From contig CM055273.1 of NCBI GenBank assembly GCA_029237695.1, positions 55,107,968-55,171,967 on the forward strand: a stretch of DNA of 64,000 nt. Reading direction: 5' to 3'. A program made the translations under genes and the position numbers. Positions 44,335 through 56,452 of the stretch are shown in pieces (position 1 is the first letter of the stretch; each line of letters opens with the position of its first letter). The stretch is from Conchocele bisecta. Lineage: Eukaryota; Mollusca; Bivalvia; Lucinida; Thyasiridae. The notes under the pieces were generated by a model. It did no database searches and was not told the DNA's origin. It saw only the letters and a program-made list of their open reading frames with translations.

Positions 44335-44702
44335 TCAGGTAACTAGCTTTGTATTGACCGAATACGTACTGACTGATAACATATTGCTGTAGCGAAGTGA
44401 AAACTGACGTTACATTGGTCAGATGACGTCACGTGACGTTACATAATGACGTCAGTGTAATGACGTCACGGAAACAAGTCCGCGCCCTTTTCAACGAAAA
44501 CAACGTCATCATTGCTAATTATGTAGCCAAAAATGTTACCTGATAAATAAAATATTGTGCTATTAAATGGCGATATCAAGTTTATCAGACTAGGCTCTGA
44601 AACGGTAGGAATTCCTCAACAAGCCTCGGAATTAATACGCGTTTCCTCGCCTTGCGTGATAAACTTGATATCAAAACACACTAGCCTGGTATTCTCTATT
44701 TA
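44335..44702. mobile_element. F2 element, inverted orientation
   Basis: ATTTATCAGGTAACTAGC, the CRE/E-box block GATGACGTCACGTGACGTTA, ATGTTACCTGATAAAT, then a foldback with GAAACGGTAGGAATTCCTC. Confidence 0.6.
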
Positions 44703-44729
44703 CATGCGGATCTATAAGCAGCAAATCTG

Positions 44730-45032
44730 TAGCCTATTTCACCAACATTGCAAAGTATACTTTACTAGCAAAGTATTCTTTGAGGGAGTAATCATTTATT
44801 TTTCCTGAAATACATTATTTCATATAGAACTAACCAATGCATATATTTCATGATTAAAAGTATGCAGAATTATTATACTAAATTTATTACATTATCACAG
44901 CCAAATTGGCTGTGATAATGTAATAAATTCAGTATAATAAAAATTAATAAATTTATCATAAAATTGAAAATTTCTCCCTCAAAGTATATTTTGCTACTAA
45001 AGTATACTTTGCAATGTTGATGAAATAGGCCC
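44730..45032. mobile_element. C1 MITE, full length, CTG target duplication
   Basis: CTG at 44727-44729 and 45033-45035. Starts TAGCCTATTTCACC and ends GATGAAATAGGCCC (last two bases mutated). Central hairpin TTATCACAGCCAAATTGGCTGTGATAA. Confidence 0.8.
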
Positions 45033-45124
45033 CTGAATCAAACTACGCCCTATTGTGACATACACACATTGACCTGTATAGCATTTAACTTGACACTTTT
45101 AAACAATAGCAAGTCGTTTTATAT

Positions 45125-47726
45125 GGAAGGTAATATCCGCCATAATTATATTAGGCTTGATGCTTGTTTTCTGATGACATTCTAAGTTATATCCGTCTCA
45201 TTACAATTTTATGTGGCTTGATGCTTGCTGACTGGTGCCATTACAACTTACTTTCATGTTATTTTATTCGTCATTCGTGTTTGTGACATTTGAAATCTTC
45301 TTGGTTGTAGTCTAAATTGCATGTGCATTTGGCTTGATGCTTTATCCATTCGCACTGTTTTAATGCGTTTGATTACATTCTAAGTGACATCCGGAGTTCC
45401 ATTATTGATTATTGTATCGCTGTTTTGCCATGCGTTTTTGTTACCTCGATAAGCCACGCCCCTTGACAACAACAATTGCAACAGTAATTTGGGAACAATC
45501 ATTATGACGCCAGGTGCGCTGCTAAAACTTAAAATAGTTCTCCCTAAAATGATTTAATATGCTGGTACTCGTCCTACAATGCGTTGCTCTCTAAATTGGT
45601 TCCATGTCCCTAACGGTGTTGATGTAGATTGATGCCGCCTTTTCTGTTGCGCCATGTTTAGGTTAAAAGACACCAAATGGTTTTACTGTATAATTTAACC
45701 GAATCCCAGCCAGTCTTTCCTACTTTCACTATTCGTATGGTTGTTGTGGGACCAACCTCGTCATGTCCCCCAATATTGTTTATATTATTTGGCCACGGAA
45801 ACTCTGTTTACATCATGTGACAAACAGGCTCAGTGTTTTCTTTTAAATGCTTCAAATATGCTGAAAACTGGTGTTAAAAACACACCTTTTCTAACCTTAA
45901 ACCTAGAGTGTACATGCTAGGTTATAATATAGGGAGACATGTTTTTCTTTATTCTTTCAATCTGACATTTTTCTGGCAAAATGATTACCATTACCAGACG
46001 TACTAATTGACATTATTATACTTTTTATATCAAACGCGAAATGCCAGTTTGATATCATGGGCGATAACCGGGTTTCCTTAAAATGATAACGGAAGCAACT
46101 ATTTATTCCATTTATTTATTTTTTGATGTGCAATATCATACTTTATGATATGTCGATAAAAATATTTATTCAGCATTTAGTTGATATAAATAATTTAAAA
46201 ATACTGCATCATTTGCATATGGAACTAGCTTGATACCACCACGAGTCTCTATGAGTACATTAAAGATTACTAAATAATTATATCTGTGTAGCTGGCACTC
46301 GCAATTTTTAAAAATGATGGACTAGTTGCAATTATACACTTATTTAAGTTCCATAAATAAAAGTTTGTACCTACTAGATGGGACCCCAGCTTCAACAATA
46401 ATTAAATCTATATTTTAATTAGTCAAGATCCAGAGCAGAATGGGTGCAGGTTATTGGAAATTAGGTCTCACAAGATCCATAAGTAAAATGAAAGTAGCAG
46501 AGAATAGCAAAATGTGTGGTAGCGGGTTAGTTTTTTAGGGAAAATCAATGGTGGTGGTCCACCTTAGTCTGATCCCGGACGGTTTGCATCGGTAACAGGC
46601 CAGTTTGACAGTCAACCTGTGTAAGTTACCATATGTGTAACTTACTATAAAAATGCGATTGTTTTCAATTACGTACATATGTAATTTAATTATGAGGCTA
46701 CTGTATGTATAAAACACATTAGTAAGACAAACACCATACATGCATATGCAATTTAGTTAATATAGGTTAGAGAATAACAAATGGTGCGAAATCGTCAAGA
46801 GGATAAAAGTAGTCCGGTATAAAACAAAATAGTGCGGGTGTTTTGAGGTCACTGACACAGTTTGCTTGCAAATCTTGATCCATTACTACCCAGGTTCACT
46901 TGAGGAACATGCTGGTCATGTGATGTAAACAGAGTTTCCGTGGCCAAAACAAAATGTGAACAATATTGGGGGACATGACGAGGTTGGATTTTTCTTTCTT
47001 AGGAGTAAGTAAACCTATTGTTTAATTTATGCAGAACCAGTACAGACCGGCTGCAGGTCATGTACAAGTAGGTCCCACAACATCCATACGAATATTGAAA
47101 GTAGGAGAGACTGGCCTTATTGGATGGGATTCTGTTACAGTATATAGTAAAACTATTTGGTGTCTTCTAACCTATACTGTGATAATTTGTGGGTGAAATC
47201 TTACATCAACACCGGCATTGGAGGTGTGCCTCAAACAGCCAATCACATCTCCTACTATTATTTATTCGTCGGAGGATTCCTAACATTGACAGCAGTGCCA
47301 TCTGGCCTCATAATGAGGCACTATATCACCAATATTGCTTGCGTCATTCGGCTTGTGACTTGATGCTTTCTGCTTGCGGCTTTCCGCTTTCAGACTGTGT
47401 ATTGATGCTTACTTCCTGCGGCTTTGTCCTTACTGCTTTCGGCCTTATTCAAAGTGCTAAGTGCTTTGTTCTTACTTTCTTTTGCAAATGCTTAGTGCAA
47501 TAAAACAGGGACACGAATAAGGACGTATCAATAATTGTAATGTAAATAAGACGAATGAACAAAGCAATCAGCAGAATGGACATGTAAGAAAGACAAATAC
47601 AATTACGAAAAGCAGATTTCAAATGTAATAAATACAAATGACGAATGAAATAACATGAATGTAAGTTGTAATGTCATCAGCACGCAAGCATCAAGCCACA
47701 TAGAATGATGGCGGATATTACCTTCC
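45125..47726. mobile_element. Large foldback element, 2.6 kb, arms about 0.7 kb
   Basis: GGAAGGTAATATCCGCCAT on the left is mirrored by ATGGCGGATATTACCTTCC on the right. Further inward, GGCTTGATGCTTG blocks, GACATGACGAGGTTGG / CCAACCTCGTCATGTC, and TTTGGCCACGGAAACTCTGT / ACAGAGTTTCCGTGGCCAAA are also inverted. ATAT stands at each outer side. A decayed T1 element occupies the middle (about 45950-46395). No transposase frame found. Confidence 0.75.
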
Positions 47727-47777
47727 ATATTTTTATGGTGTGACAACTGATACTGTACTATGCTGTAAATATGCTAT

Positions 47778-47998
47778 TACAGTGAAATCTCTCTAAACCG
47801 GACACCAAGAAAATATGTGTGATTTTATTTTTGATCAGTTTCTCTGTCATTTATCTCAGGTGATAATGTCTGTTTGTGATCGCATAATCACACAACTATG
47901 GGTCAGAATGATCAAATGCCTGACTTACAATGAAGCCTCTCTACGTCGGACACCCTGGGGACGTCCCAGGGTGTCCGGTTTAGAGAGGTTTCACAGTA
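47778..47998. mobile_element. pogo-A composite MITE
   Basis: TACAGTGAAATCTCTCTAAA, spacer, hairpin, end GAGAGGTTTCACAGTA. Copy 1 retains only its right part (23740-23884). Confidence 0.75.
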
Positions 47999-48273
47999 TT
48001 ACATACAATTTGTCAATCTTAAACGATAGCATGTCGTTTTTATGGTGTGACAACTGATACTGTGATAATGGACTATGCTATGCTTATGCTATTATAAACA
48101 ACGTTTTGTGTTGGAAAGTGGGTGTTTGGTGGAATGGTTTATCGGTAGTTTGCTAACCAATTAACTATCCATAATTAATTTTGTTTACAAATATTGCAGA
48201 TACACGAGTCTTCAATTTATGGATGACGAATATCGATATCACGCGGTCTCCGGGACTCCTCGCTGACAACCGA

Positions 48274-48345
48274 TGACGTCATATCCACATGATCATGAAA
48301 CTACCCCATTGAAGAAAAAAGCTGAAGCGCATAGCAGTTATAAAA
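48274..48345 (+). promoter_or_regulatory. Candidate core promoter of gene C: CRE and TATA box
   Basis: TGACGTCA at 48274-48281 and TATAAAA at 48339-48345, with the same spacing as in gene B. The base before TATAAAA changed (C to T) without touching the motif. The ATG follows about 260 bp later. Confidence 0.5.
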
Positions 48346-48606
48346 CAATAATTAACGATCCGTGTAACTGCTCAAATATTCAAGTGTCAAATATATGAAT
48401 GGATGGATTGTGGATGGCATGTAATGCGACAAACATATAATGTAATTGAAGGGCTCATGGAAAGAAGTGGGCGAACTCCATGAGGCTGTTGTATACCCAC
48501 CATATTCAACTAACTTCGTCAATTGTTTTATCAATATACGTTGATATAGTATTCGTAAATGTATAGTGAATTTTCTATATGACTGTGCAACGTAAATATT
48601 CCAGTC

Positions 48607-51600
48607 ATGGATGCCATCAACAGATTCGTCTTGTGTTTGGCAGTTCTGCTCTTGGCGATTTCATACGCTTCATCCCAAACACTCACCCAGGCGAAAACGT
48701 TAATGACGGATATGCTGACTGGTTACGATCGGCGGCATCGGCCGATCGTGGACCAGTCTCAGCCATTGAACATCAACGTCTCATTCGACCTGGTCGCCAT
48801 ACAAGACTTCGACGAAGTCGATGAGAAATTCTCCGTAGTTGGACTCGTTTACATGCAATGGATTGACGAGGAAATCTACTGGAACCCGGCTTTGTACGGA
48901 GGTGTATTCTCGCAGTTGTTCAAGATAGCGGATATCTGGTACCCGATTCTGATTCTGGGAAATCCCTACACGGATATTAAAGATATTGGAGATACGGATT
49001 GGATGACGGTCAGGTACTACTTCAATGGGCATGCCGTATTCGCCCCTGGTGCGATGTTTAAGTCTACATGCAGCGTCGACGTCACATACTACCCGTTTGA
49101 TACACAGGTAATACAGTGGAACCTCTCACACCCGGACACCCAGGGGACGCCATTGTGTTCAAGTTAGATGGGTTGCATTGTCATTTCATTTTCATGACTG
49201 TTCATGATTGAAAATGACAAAAATTATCCATGGAATGCTTAATTGCAGTAGAACCTCTCTAAGCTGGACACCCTGGGGACCTCCCATGGTGGCCGGTGTA
49301 GAGAGGTTCCACTGTATAATGAATTTCATCGGCTATTAACAACTTACCTCCCATGCAAGTACCCGAACCAAGTATCCATTATTGCATTCAATGTTGTATT
49401 TTGATTTCGTCACCCATATACAGACAGTGAAATGACATTTTCAGAAAGAGTGTTGAAGATATATACATCTATTCAGCCGTGGTCAGTACGCAACGATTCC
49501 TCTCGCGACGATAAAAAATGCATATGGAATTTGGTTACGATCCGTCAAGTAGAACAGGGGTACGCGTGGTCAAGGATACATGAAGTGAAACTACAGAATT
49601 ATAAATACAGGATCTGAAACGAGTTTCCATTTGATATGATATTTACGAAACGAGTCACGCACAATTTATGCATAACATTGCGGACGAGTTTCATAAAGCT
49701 CATATCAAAGGGAAACGAGTTGGAGATTTTGTTTATCACATGACTTCAGCAGTCAAAGAGCAAAACAATACTTTTCAGCGACACAAATATATGCTTGATG
49801 CCCGTATTGTGATTACATAATGTCTACAGCAGATGATGGCATGTTAAAACAAAGTAGGTTTAACTATTTCCCACTCACTGAATTTACAATGGCAATTGTG
49901 CATGTAATACTTTTCTTACATTATACGCCGCCAGATACATATGAAAGGTTCATATGAACGCGTAGCTACCTGTATATTAGCTACCCACACACATTTCAGA
50001 TACATAAAGCATATCTGTTCATCTCTCTATACGCCCATTTCATATTTATGCAGCCAAGACAATTACCATAATTACTATGTTGTGTATTTCAATATGAACA
50101 TCCAGGCGCGGATCTAGGTTTCTGAGAACGGGGGGATTGTCGAGGTGCACGCAGTGGACCGAGTTTGCTAGGGGGGTCCGGGGGCATGCCCCCCCCCCCC
50201 CTCCCCCCACCCCCCACCCCCCGGAAAAAAATTGAAATACAGATGTCCTGAAATGCATTTTCCTGGGTTTTACGGGATTTAAAATCCGACTCGAGCTGGT
50301 AATTAACTGTTATATTTTGTACCGCTATGATGATATTCTTTTGTAAGTTAACTGATTATCAAAACCACATACCTGTAATCAGCTGACGTAAAATATAAGT
50401 ACATGTAATGACATTGACTATACGTCAACGGACACTCGGTACCGTAGTATATACACTGCAACTCACCTTTATATCGTGATCGCGTATCGCGATATCAATT
50501 ATAATGCGATTCGCCCGTACCTCAAAAATAAAGAGAAAAAAAACAACAAAAAAACGGTCGTAATGGTCCGCGTTATTCGGCTACAGTACAGTCACCAAAA
50601 CCTTCCAGTGAACTATAAGCAAACAGCAAAGCAACAGCCTCGGTTTCACCCGACACCAGCGATGAACCTTGTCCATTTCCATTGGAAATGATTCTCAAAG
50701 ACTGACGAACATGATGAACCATCATTATGATGAACGATCATTAGACATTGGAGTAAGTAATTGAACACATGCAAAGTCTGTTAAATGATAATCAATATCA
50801 GGGTACACTAAGGTCAGACCTTGGGAATGTTTTAAAACACGATCGGCATTACATGTACACGCGGAATCTGGGTCACTTCTGTCGCCAGACACGCCGCTGA
50901 CAGGATAGGCTACATGTACACAGGTCAGCGCCATGTAGGCTACTCAGTGGGTTATACTACCAATGAGGACAGCCTCAGGTGGTGGACAGTGGGGGCCGGG
51001 AGGTGGGAGGTAGGGGGCTGGAGATGAGAGGTAGGGGTGGGAGGTGGGAGGACAGGGGGCCGGGAGGTGGGAGGTAGGGGCGGGAGATGGGTGGTAGGGG
51101 CGGGAGGTGGGAGACTAGACTGACCCCCCTGTCCACCCCCTCACCAATATGAGCCATGTATGTACAGCTGCTGAAGCCCGTCACATAGGTAGCACCTATT
51201 ATGTGTTTGACGCCGACAAGTTTGAGCAAGGAAATTATTGGGCACCGGTCTGTGGAGATTGCCATAAATAAGTTATACATTTTGACTATACCTATCAGTT
51301 AAAAATAATTTCATGCTGGTCTGTCGCAACTTTTTCGCGACAGGCTCCATCGTGCAAATCTAGAGCAGTCAGGTTATTGTTGTTGTTGTTTCTGCTGCGT
51401 GCACATGTTTCCCGCGTTTACTTTTCATGGCACCGTAAATGATCAACGCTCTATGATCAATCATGAATCATGCGAATACAATGTAAAGTAGCTACAGTAA
51501 CAAACACAATACATATACATATTCAATCGTTTAATTGTGTATGGTTCACGTTTTTAAACATATATCGAACATGTTTGTCCATCATGAATACCATCATGAC

Positions 51601-54600
51601 AATTTCATATCAGTTCATATTTGCGTAACCTCCGTGGCTGAACCGGAGGGTTGCAACCCCCACAACCCAGTGCTAGATCCGCGCCTGACATCTCTGATGC
51701 ATATAAGTATTACTTGCAGCTGTTGACAGGCATGGAAACACCATTAAGTAAAATAAATAAATATAATTATTACTGTCAATATTATAGGTACTAATTTGCA
51801 CATTTGATATAGAAATATATACCTTTTCTACCATGCATGAATGAATTAATTGTAGCACATATTACTCCATGGTATGACACAGTAAATACTAAAATACAGA
51901 ACATTAGATAGCTGTAAATAATACGAGCACGCTCAGCTGGAATAAAACTGGATAAATACATTGTTTGTACACTTTCAATATGACAGCCATGCAAGTAAAT
52001 GAGTTTGTTTGACATAAACATAAAATTAGGTAGTAGAACCGATTCAACTGGATATGTATATCCCGGTTCCACATAAATGTGCACACTATTTATCACGCAT
52101 TCCAATAATATTCCCTCAAACCATCTCGAGTCATCAGCAGGAAGAGGAAATGTGTAGTGCACATGTACTTGTACAACCATGTAGATACAATGTATAACTT
52201 GTATAACTACAGAACGTGTGTGTTCCAATGTGTATGTTCGTCATCAACTAACAGCGTAAGTGCACACCAGTGTATGCATCATGGTCATTGCCTAATACAT
52301 TCAGGTATGTTGCTCCATTAGTGTACAATCTCATTTGATAGGCACCCATTACACTATTGTATTGTGTAAGTGAGACATTATAAGTTAATATTGAACACTG
52401 ATTTCATAATAGTGACATTTGATAACCTGTAAGGTTGATGTACCATTCATAATGTTCATATAAACAAAGAAATTGAAGGTGCTTAATATTTCTAAAAGCA
52501 TGCATATGCTCTTCAAATATATCCATTATATTCATATAGCTGCTATGTACGCATACATCAACTATTTTCTCTAACATGTTTTGAACATTCAGTGTTCTTA
52601 GTTGTAGCACATGTGTTTCTCTACACCTGTTGTGTCAAATTATCAAAGACCAAAAATGATGTAAGTTTGTAATCAACTTGTAATAGTTCAGATTGGCATA
52701 TGCCTGCATTGCATTCGGATTACATCATTATTACAAATTTACCAGTACATCACTTCAATGTAGTTTGCAGTTATGTGCAAAAATTAATATTTAACAAATG
52801 TGGCTAAAAGTAGACTTCTTTCTGATAAGATGTACTATATGACCTGCAAGTTCGTGTATAATTATATAACTATATATACAAGTCAATATTAGTATGTATG
52901 TAGTCTGAAAAAGCGATACTGAGGTATTCAAAAATCAATCTAGTCCAGTTTAAGAAATATACACATCTGACCTACATGCATATAACTACAAAATACAACA
53001 GGAGACACTATTTAGTCGAATTGTTATTCCAAAGGTGATCCAGATGGAAACTCATACATCGGTAGAACAATACTATTACACAATGGATGTTCCCATTTTC
53101 ACCAAAATCTCTGAATTTATCAATTTAGAGCAGTCAACATATTTATATTACACACGCTCATGTGTTACCACGTGTAGCCACACTCACTCGTAGGACCATC
53201 AAGCTACGCATACATCCCCATAAATGATAAACGTGTGCCCACAACATATTATGCAATGTATCCAAATGTTCATCTAAGCACACATATCCTTGGATTTTAC
53301 TATAATGTCTACATGACATTCTAATTATTTACGCAGGCGGTCAGAATCAAGTTTGTGGAAGGCGTTTTGTGCCGCATTGTACATCAGGTTGTGTATTTTG
53401 CTGGCGCTTTGGTGTCATCGGAATATGTATTTCTCTATTTGACAACAGGTCATGTCATTTCAATGACCATGTGTACATTTATTTCCTGAATGCAAAATTA
53501 TATTTACCTGTTTAGCATATACACACTACACACAGTGTGTAGCTAATATATATGTCTTTGCGAAATACATGTACATACATATATCCTTATGTGGCATTGA
53601 ATATACGTAGCAATCCCTATGGCTGTCTTTAGCATATATTACACCCCTGATGGAAAATCATATTCCATTACTATAGCAACCAGAGACATGTATTCGAGCT
53701 TATGTCATGGGTTAGCACATGCGGGACCATCAGGATACGAGTATTATCAACTGTTTTAAGAAATCTAAGCGGTATCAAAAGTTTATAGATCCGTAGATAT
53801 CACATCCTAATTGGACAAACACGCGCTCATGTTGATGGTCATCTTGAAACCGACAGTCATAGTGGTGACACTGTATATGATTAAGTTATGGGTGTATTAG
53901 TTTTAATAATGTTTAATTAGAAAAATAAATACAGCACATGTCGTGTTTAATGTCGAACTGATTACACCAGAGGCTGCATGAATTATATATCGTTACTATG
54001 TATTGTATATATTTTCTAATGTTAGCAACCAAGGGTTAATTCAAATTATTGGCACATGTAATGACATGTGTGGGATCCTTACTATAGGAGAAAGCCATGC
54101 ATATTTGCAATAAGCATACCCATGCCATTCATCATATCATACTACGTACTGCATTTTTGGAAACCCTTTGAAAAATTTCTTTTCATTTGGCTACTGAATC
54201 TGAAAATCAAACCCACGTAGGGCAGGGGGATTATTGCTGGCTCAAGGTCTAATATGCGTAATTTCATTACATACGTTTACAAAATTTACAATAGTTTTCA
54301 CAAATAAAGTGAAAAGTTGACACAAGTTTCAGAGTACATGCATGTACTCTGAACATTTTGTCAACTGTTGACGCCATTTACGGAAACTATTGTAAATTTT
54401 GTAAACGTATTGCATGAAATTATGCAGAGGTCCAAAGGTACAAGATCACATGGCGTATATCATATGTTATCCTGAATTGTATCAATTTGCTTGTTTTGGA
54501 TCATGAGCTGTTGTCATATACTGAAAAACGCCAATGTCCAGGCCTTAAGTGACCTTCGCTTTTGATAAGCCGTTAAACACCAATAAATCAAATCAAATCA

Positions 54601-55927
54601 AAGCAACAATGCCACTGTATTAAACTACTTTGTATGTGCCTTCATTCGTATCCGTTTCCAATAAAGAAATGAACGCGAATGTTAATAAAACATAACGCAA
54701 TATTTGCCTCATTTTCTAATTGACGGTCGCGCATTATGCAATATTTACACAATTAAAATCATTATACCATTTGTGAATATGACATCAGAAATGCGGATAT
54801 GTCATTTTCGAGCAGTGTAGAGACAGATCAGCCTGCGGCGGCTGATCTGTGTCTACACCGTTCGTCATCATGTCAGTGAAACACCCATCATGATTCTAGT
54901 AAACAATATAAACAGTATATATCCGTATCAGGCTGCTGGAGTTCACCACGGCCAGTCGGGTTTTGGTTCTCGGAAATATGAAAATTACTTTAAAAAATGT
55001 CACAATGCAAACAGTGCAGATCCAGATGACCCGGCTCGTAACGAGCCGGCTAATCTGGATCTGCACTGTTTGCATAAACCGCTATAGCAGGCTTTTGGGT
55101 TCAAAGGGTTAAACGCGTATCCCAATCACAACCATATTTCAGGTGTCATCGTTTTTATTTCGCAGGAGTGTGACCTATTTCTACTACCGTGGGGATACTC
55201 CAGCCAGGAAATCACGCTGACGGTGGAACACGAAAAGGCGTTGCTCAACTATTTCTCGGAGAACGGCGAATGGAACCTTGTCGATTCATCCGTCACCGTT
55301 GATGCATCCGTTATGCTCAAGATCACGTTTAAGATCGAGCGGAAGCCCATGTTTCTGTTGGTGAACGTGATATTGCCCATACTATTCATGGCCGTTATCA
55401 ACATACTGGTATTTTTCCTTCCCGCAGAGAGCGGAGAGCGAGTTTCATACGCGGTTACCGTTCTTTTGGCGTTAGCCGTGTTTTTGACCCTCGTTGGCGA
55501 TAACCTTCCAAAGACGTCCACACCGATGGCTATTTTGAGTTACTATTTAATGTCAACGCTTATCATCAGCGTGTTGATGTGCGTTATAACTATTTTGAAT
55601 TTGAATTTATATTTCCGAAAAGATGATGTACCGGTACCTCGGTGGTGCGTTTTTATCACGACTAAACTTACATGCAGGTGCCGAAGAAAGTCTGGACCGC
55701 CAAAACGCTCAGTTAGTCCGCTTCGTCTCGAGGACATGGATGCTGATGAGAACGCGGCAGGTCTTTATTTGAAAGATAACAGGAAGGAGAAGAAGACCGA
55801 TGAGGAAGTTCCTGTCACGTGGCAGGAAGTGGGCAGGGCTGTGGATAAAATTTGCATCGTTACATTCGCATTGGGTCTTATTATTGTAAACACTGTGTTT
55901 CTATCGATCATGGTAAATAATAAGTAA
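48607..55927 (+). CDS. Gene C: nAChR-like Cys-loop channel subunit, join(48607..49107,55166..55927), 420 aa
   Basis: The twin of gene B, with the same domain order, intron position and length; the frame is intact throughout. I count 17 differences: L7F, G17A, M54L, K91Y, S96L and M104L in exon 1, and 11 in exon 2, mostly in the M3-M4 loop (for example KCTC to TCRC, and GEKT to DENA). Cys-loop C155-C169, M2 with E258 and D279, and the absence of loop C cysteines are all conserved. The donor is CAG/GTAATA after 49107 and the acceptor TTTCGCAG/GAG at 55166. Gene C lies in duplication copy 2, whose intron gained a hAT-like element and lost a 0.7-kb block. It may co-assemble with B, as duplicated subunits often do (inference). 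No sign of pseudogenisation. Confidence 0.93.
49112..49181. mobile_element. pogo-A MITE abutting the gene C splice donor
   Basis: TACAGTGGAACCTCTCACAC to AGTTAGATGGGTTGCATTGT, from intron base 5. Slightly less decayed than its gene B counterpart. Confidence 0.7.
50103..51687. mobile_element. hAT-like non-autonomous DNA transposon, 1585 bp
   Basis: 15-bp terminal inverted repeats CAGGCGCGGATCTAG / CTAGATCCGCGCCTG, flanked by ACATC at 50098-50102 and 51688-51692. The gene B intron has the uninterrupted target (AATATGAACATCTCTGATGC near 25971). CAGG-type ends with a 5-bp duplication fit a hAT subgroup, though most hAT elements make 8 bp. The interior has a C-rich run (50189-50222) and a GGGAGGTGGGAGGTAGGG minisatellite (about 50985-51115), and no transposase. 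Confidence 0.85.
54225..54445. mobile_element. P1 MITE, hairpin centre collapsed
   Basis: The arms are as in 29190-29420. The centre is AGAGTACATGCATGTACTCT. Confidence 0.7.
55011..55112. mobile_element. T2 hairpin MITE, right part
   Basis: The complete hairpin GACCCGGCTCGTAACGAGCC, ending CAAAGGGTTAA about 55 bp before exon 2. Gene B retains only one arm of the hairpin. Confidence 0.65.
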
Positions 55928-55964
55928 CCATTGTTTAAAGTAACACTTTTCAAGTAACAAAGTG

Positions 55965-56203
55965 CTACTTGAAGACGGGGTCATTGAAAAGTATAGTTTT
56001 TGTTCTGGTGAGGACGTGGCACCAGGTCATGTTATTCTAATTTCATGGCTTAAAATTTGTTTCTGTAAATATTCAGTTCTGATTTTGGGATTTTCGGAAT
56101 TGTCCACCTATCGCAACAGGCAAAATACGGTATTCGCTTTAGCTTGGTTTAAAGTGACCTGAACTGTTGACATGCCGTTAAACACCATTAAATCGAATCA
56201 AAT
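55965..56203 (+). mobile_element. SINE-like 3' segment in gene C 3' flank
   Basis: Counterpart of 30880-31125, with CACCATTAAATCGAATC at the end. Confidence 0.55.
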
Positions 56204-56387
56204 CTGGTGCTGTGATCTCGATACCGCGTAGTTCATCAGTTAGTCGGCCTGTCCCTAACTGATCGAACAGTAGCCATAATCACTGGCGCTGCAATCCGCG
56301 CAAGCGTAACATGTTTCACGTCAAATTAGACTCAGGATTCCTGACGAATTCCCATTCAGATCCATGCAGAAAATTACTGCTCCAACA

Positions 56388-56452
56388 TATCTTCGTCTAG
56401 TAGCCGGCGCAAGAAAATTGCGCCGGTTACTAGACGAAATTGTGTTTATTTG
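56388..56452. repeat. Inverted-repeat hairpin
   Basis: ATCTTCGTCTAGTAGCCGGC / GCCGGTTACTAGACGAAAT. Counterpart of 31316-31385, near the right end of the duplication. Confidence 0.65.

Larger units (their letters stand above)
49108..55165 (+). other. Gene C intron (GT-AG, phase 0, 6.1 kb)
   Basis: Colinear with the gene B intron except for a 1585-bp hAT-like insertion (50103-51687), a missing block near 54190 and small indels (the poly-C near 27947 in gene B is short here). Shared elements: pogo-A (49112-49181, 49244-49316), P1 (54225-54445), SINE-like tail (54530-54602), G1 hairpin (54790-54890) and T2 hairpin (55011-55112). Confidence 0.9.

Noticed and set aside
50975..51280. Proline-rich minus-strand frame inside the hAT-like element
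   Set aside because: It translates the GGGAGGTGGGAGGTAGGG minisatellite and shows no transposase motif.
51791..52228. 145-codon minus-strand frame in the gene C intron
   Set aside because: The homologous region in gene B (26100-26500) breaks the frame with stops and indels, so it is not conserved as coding.
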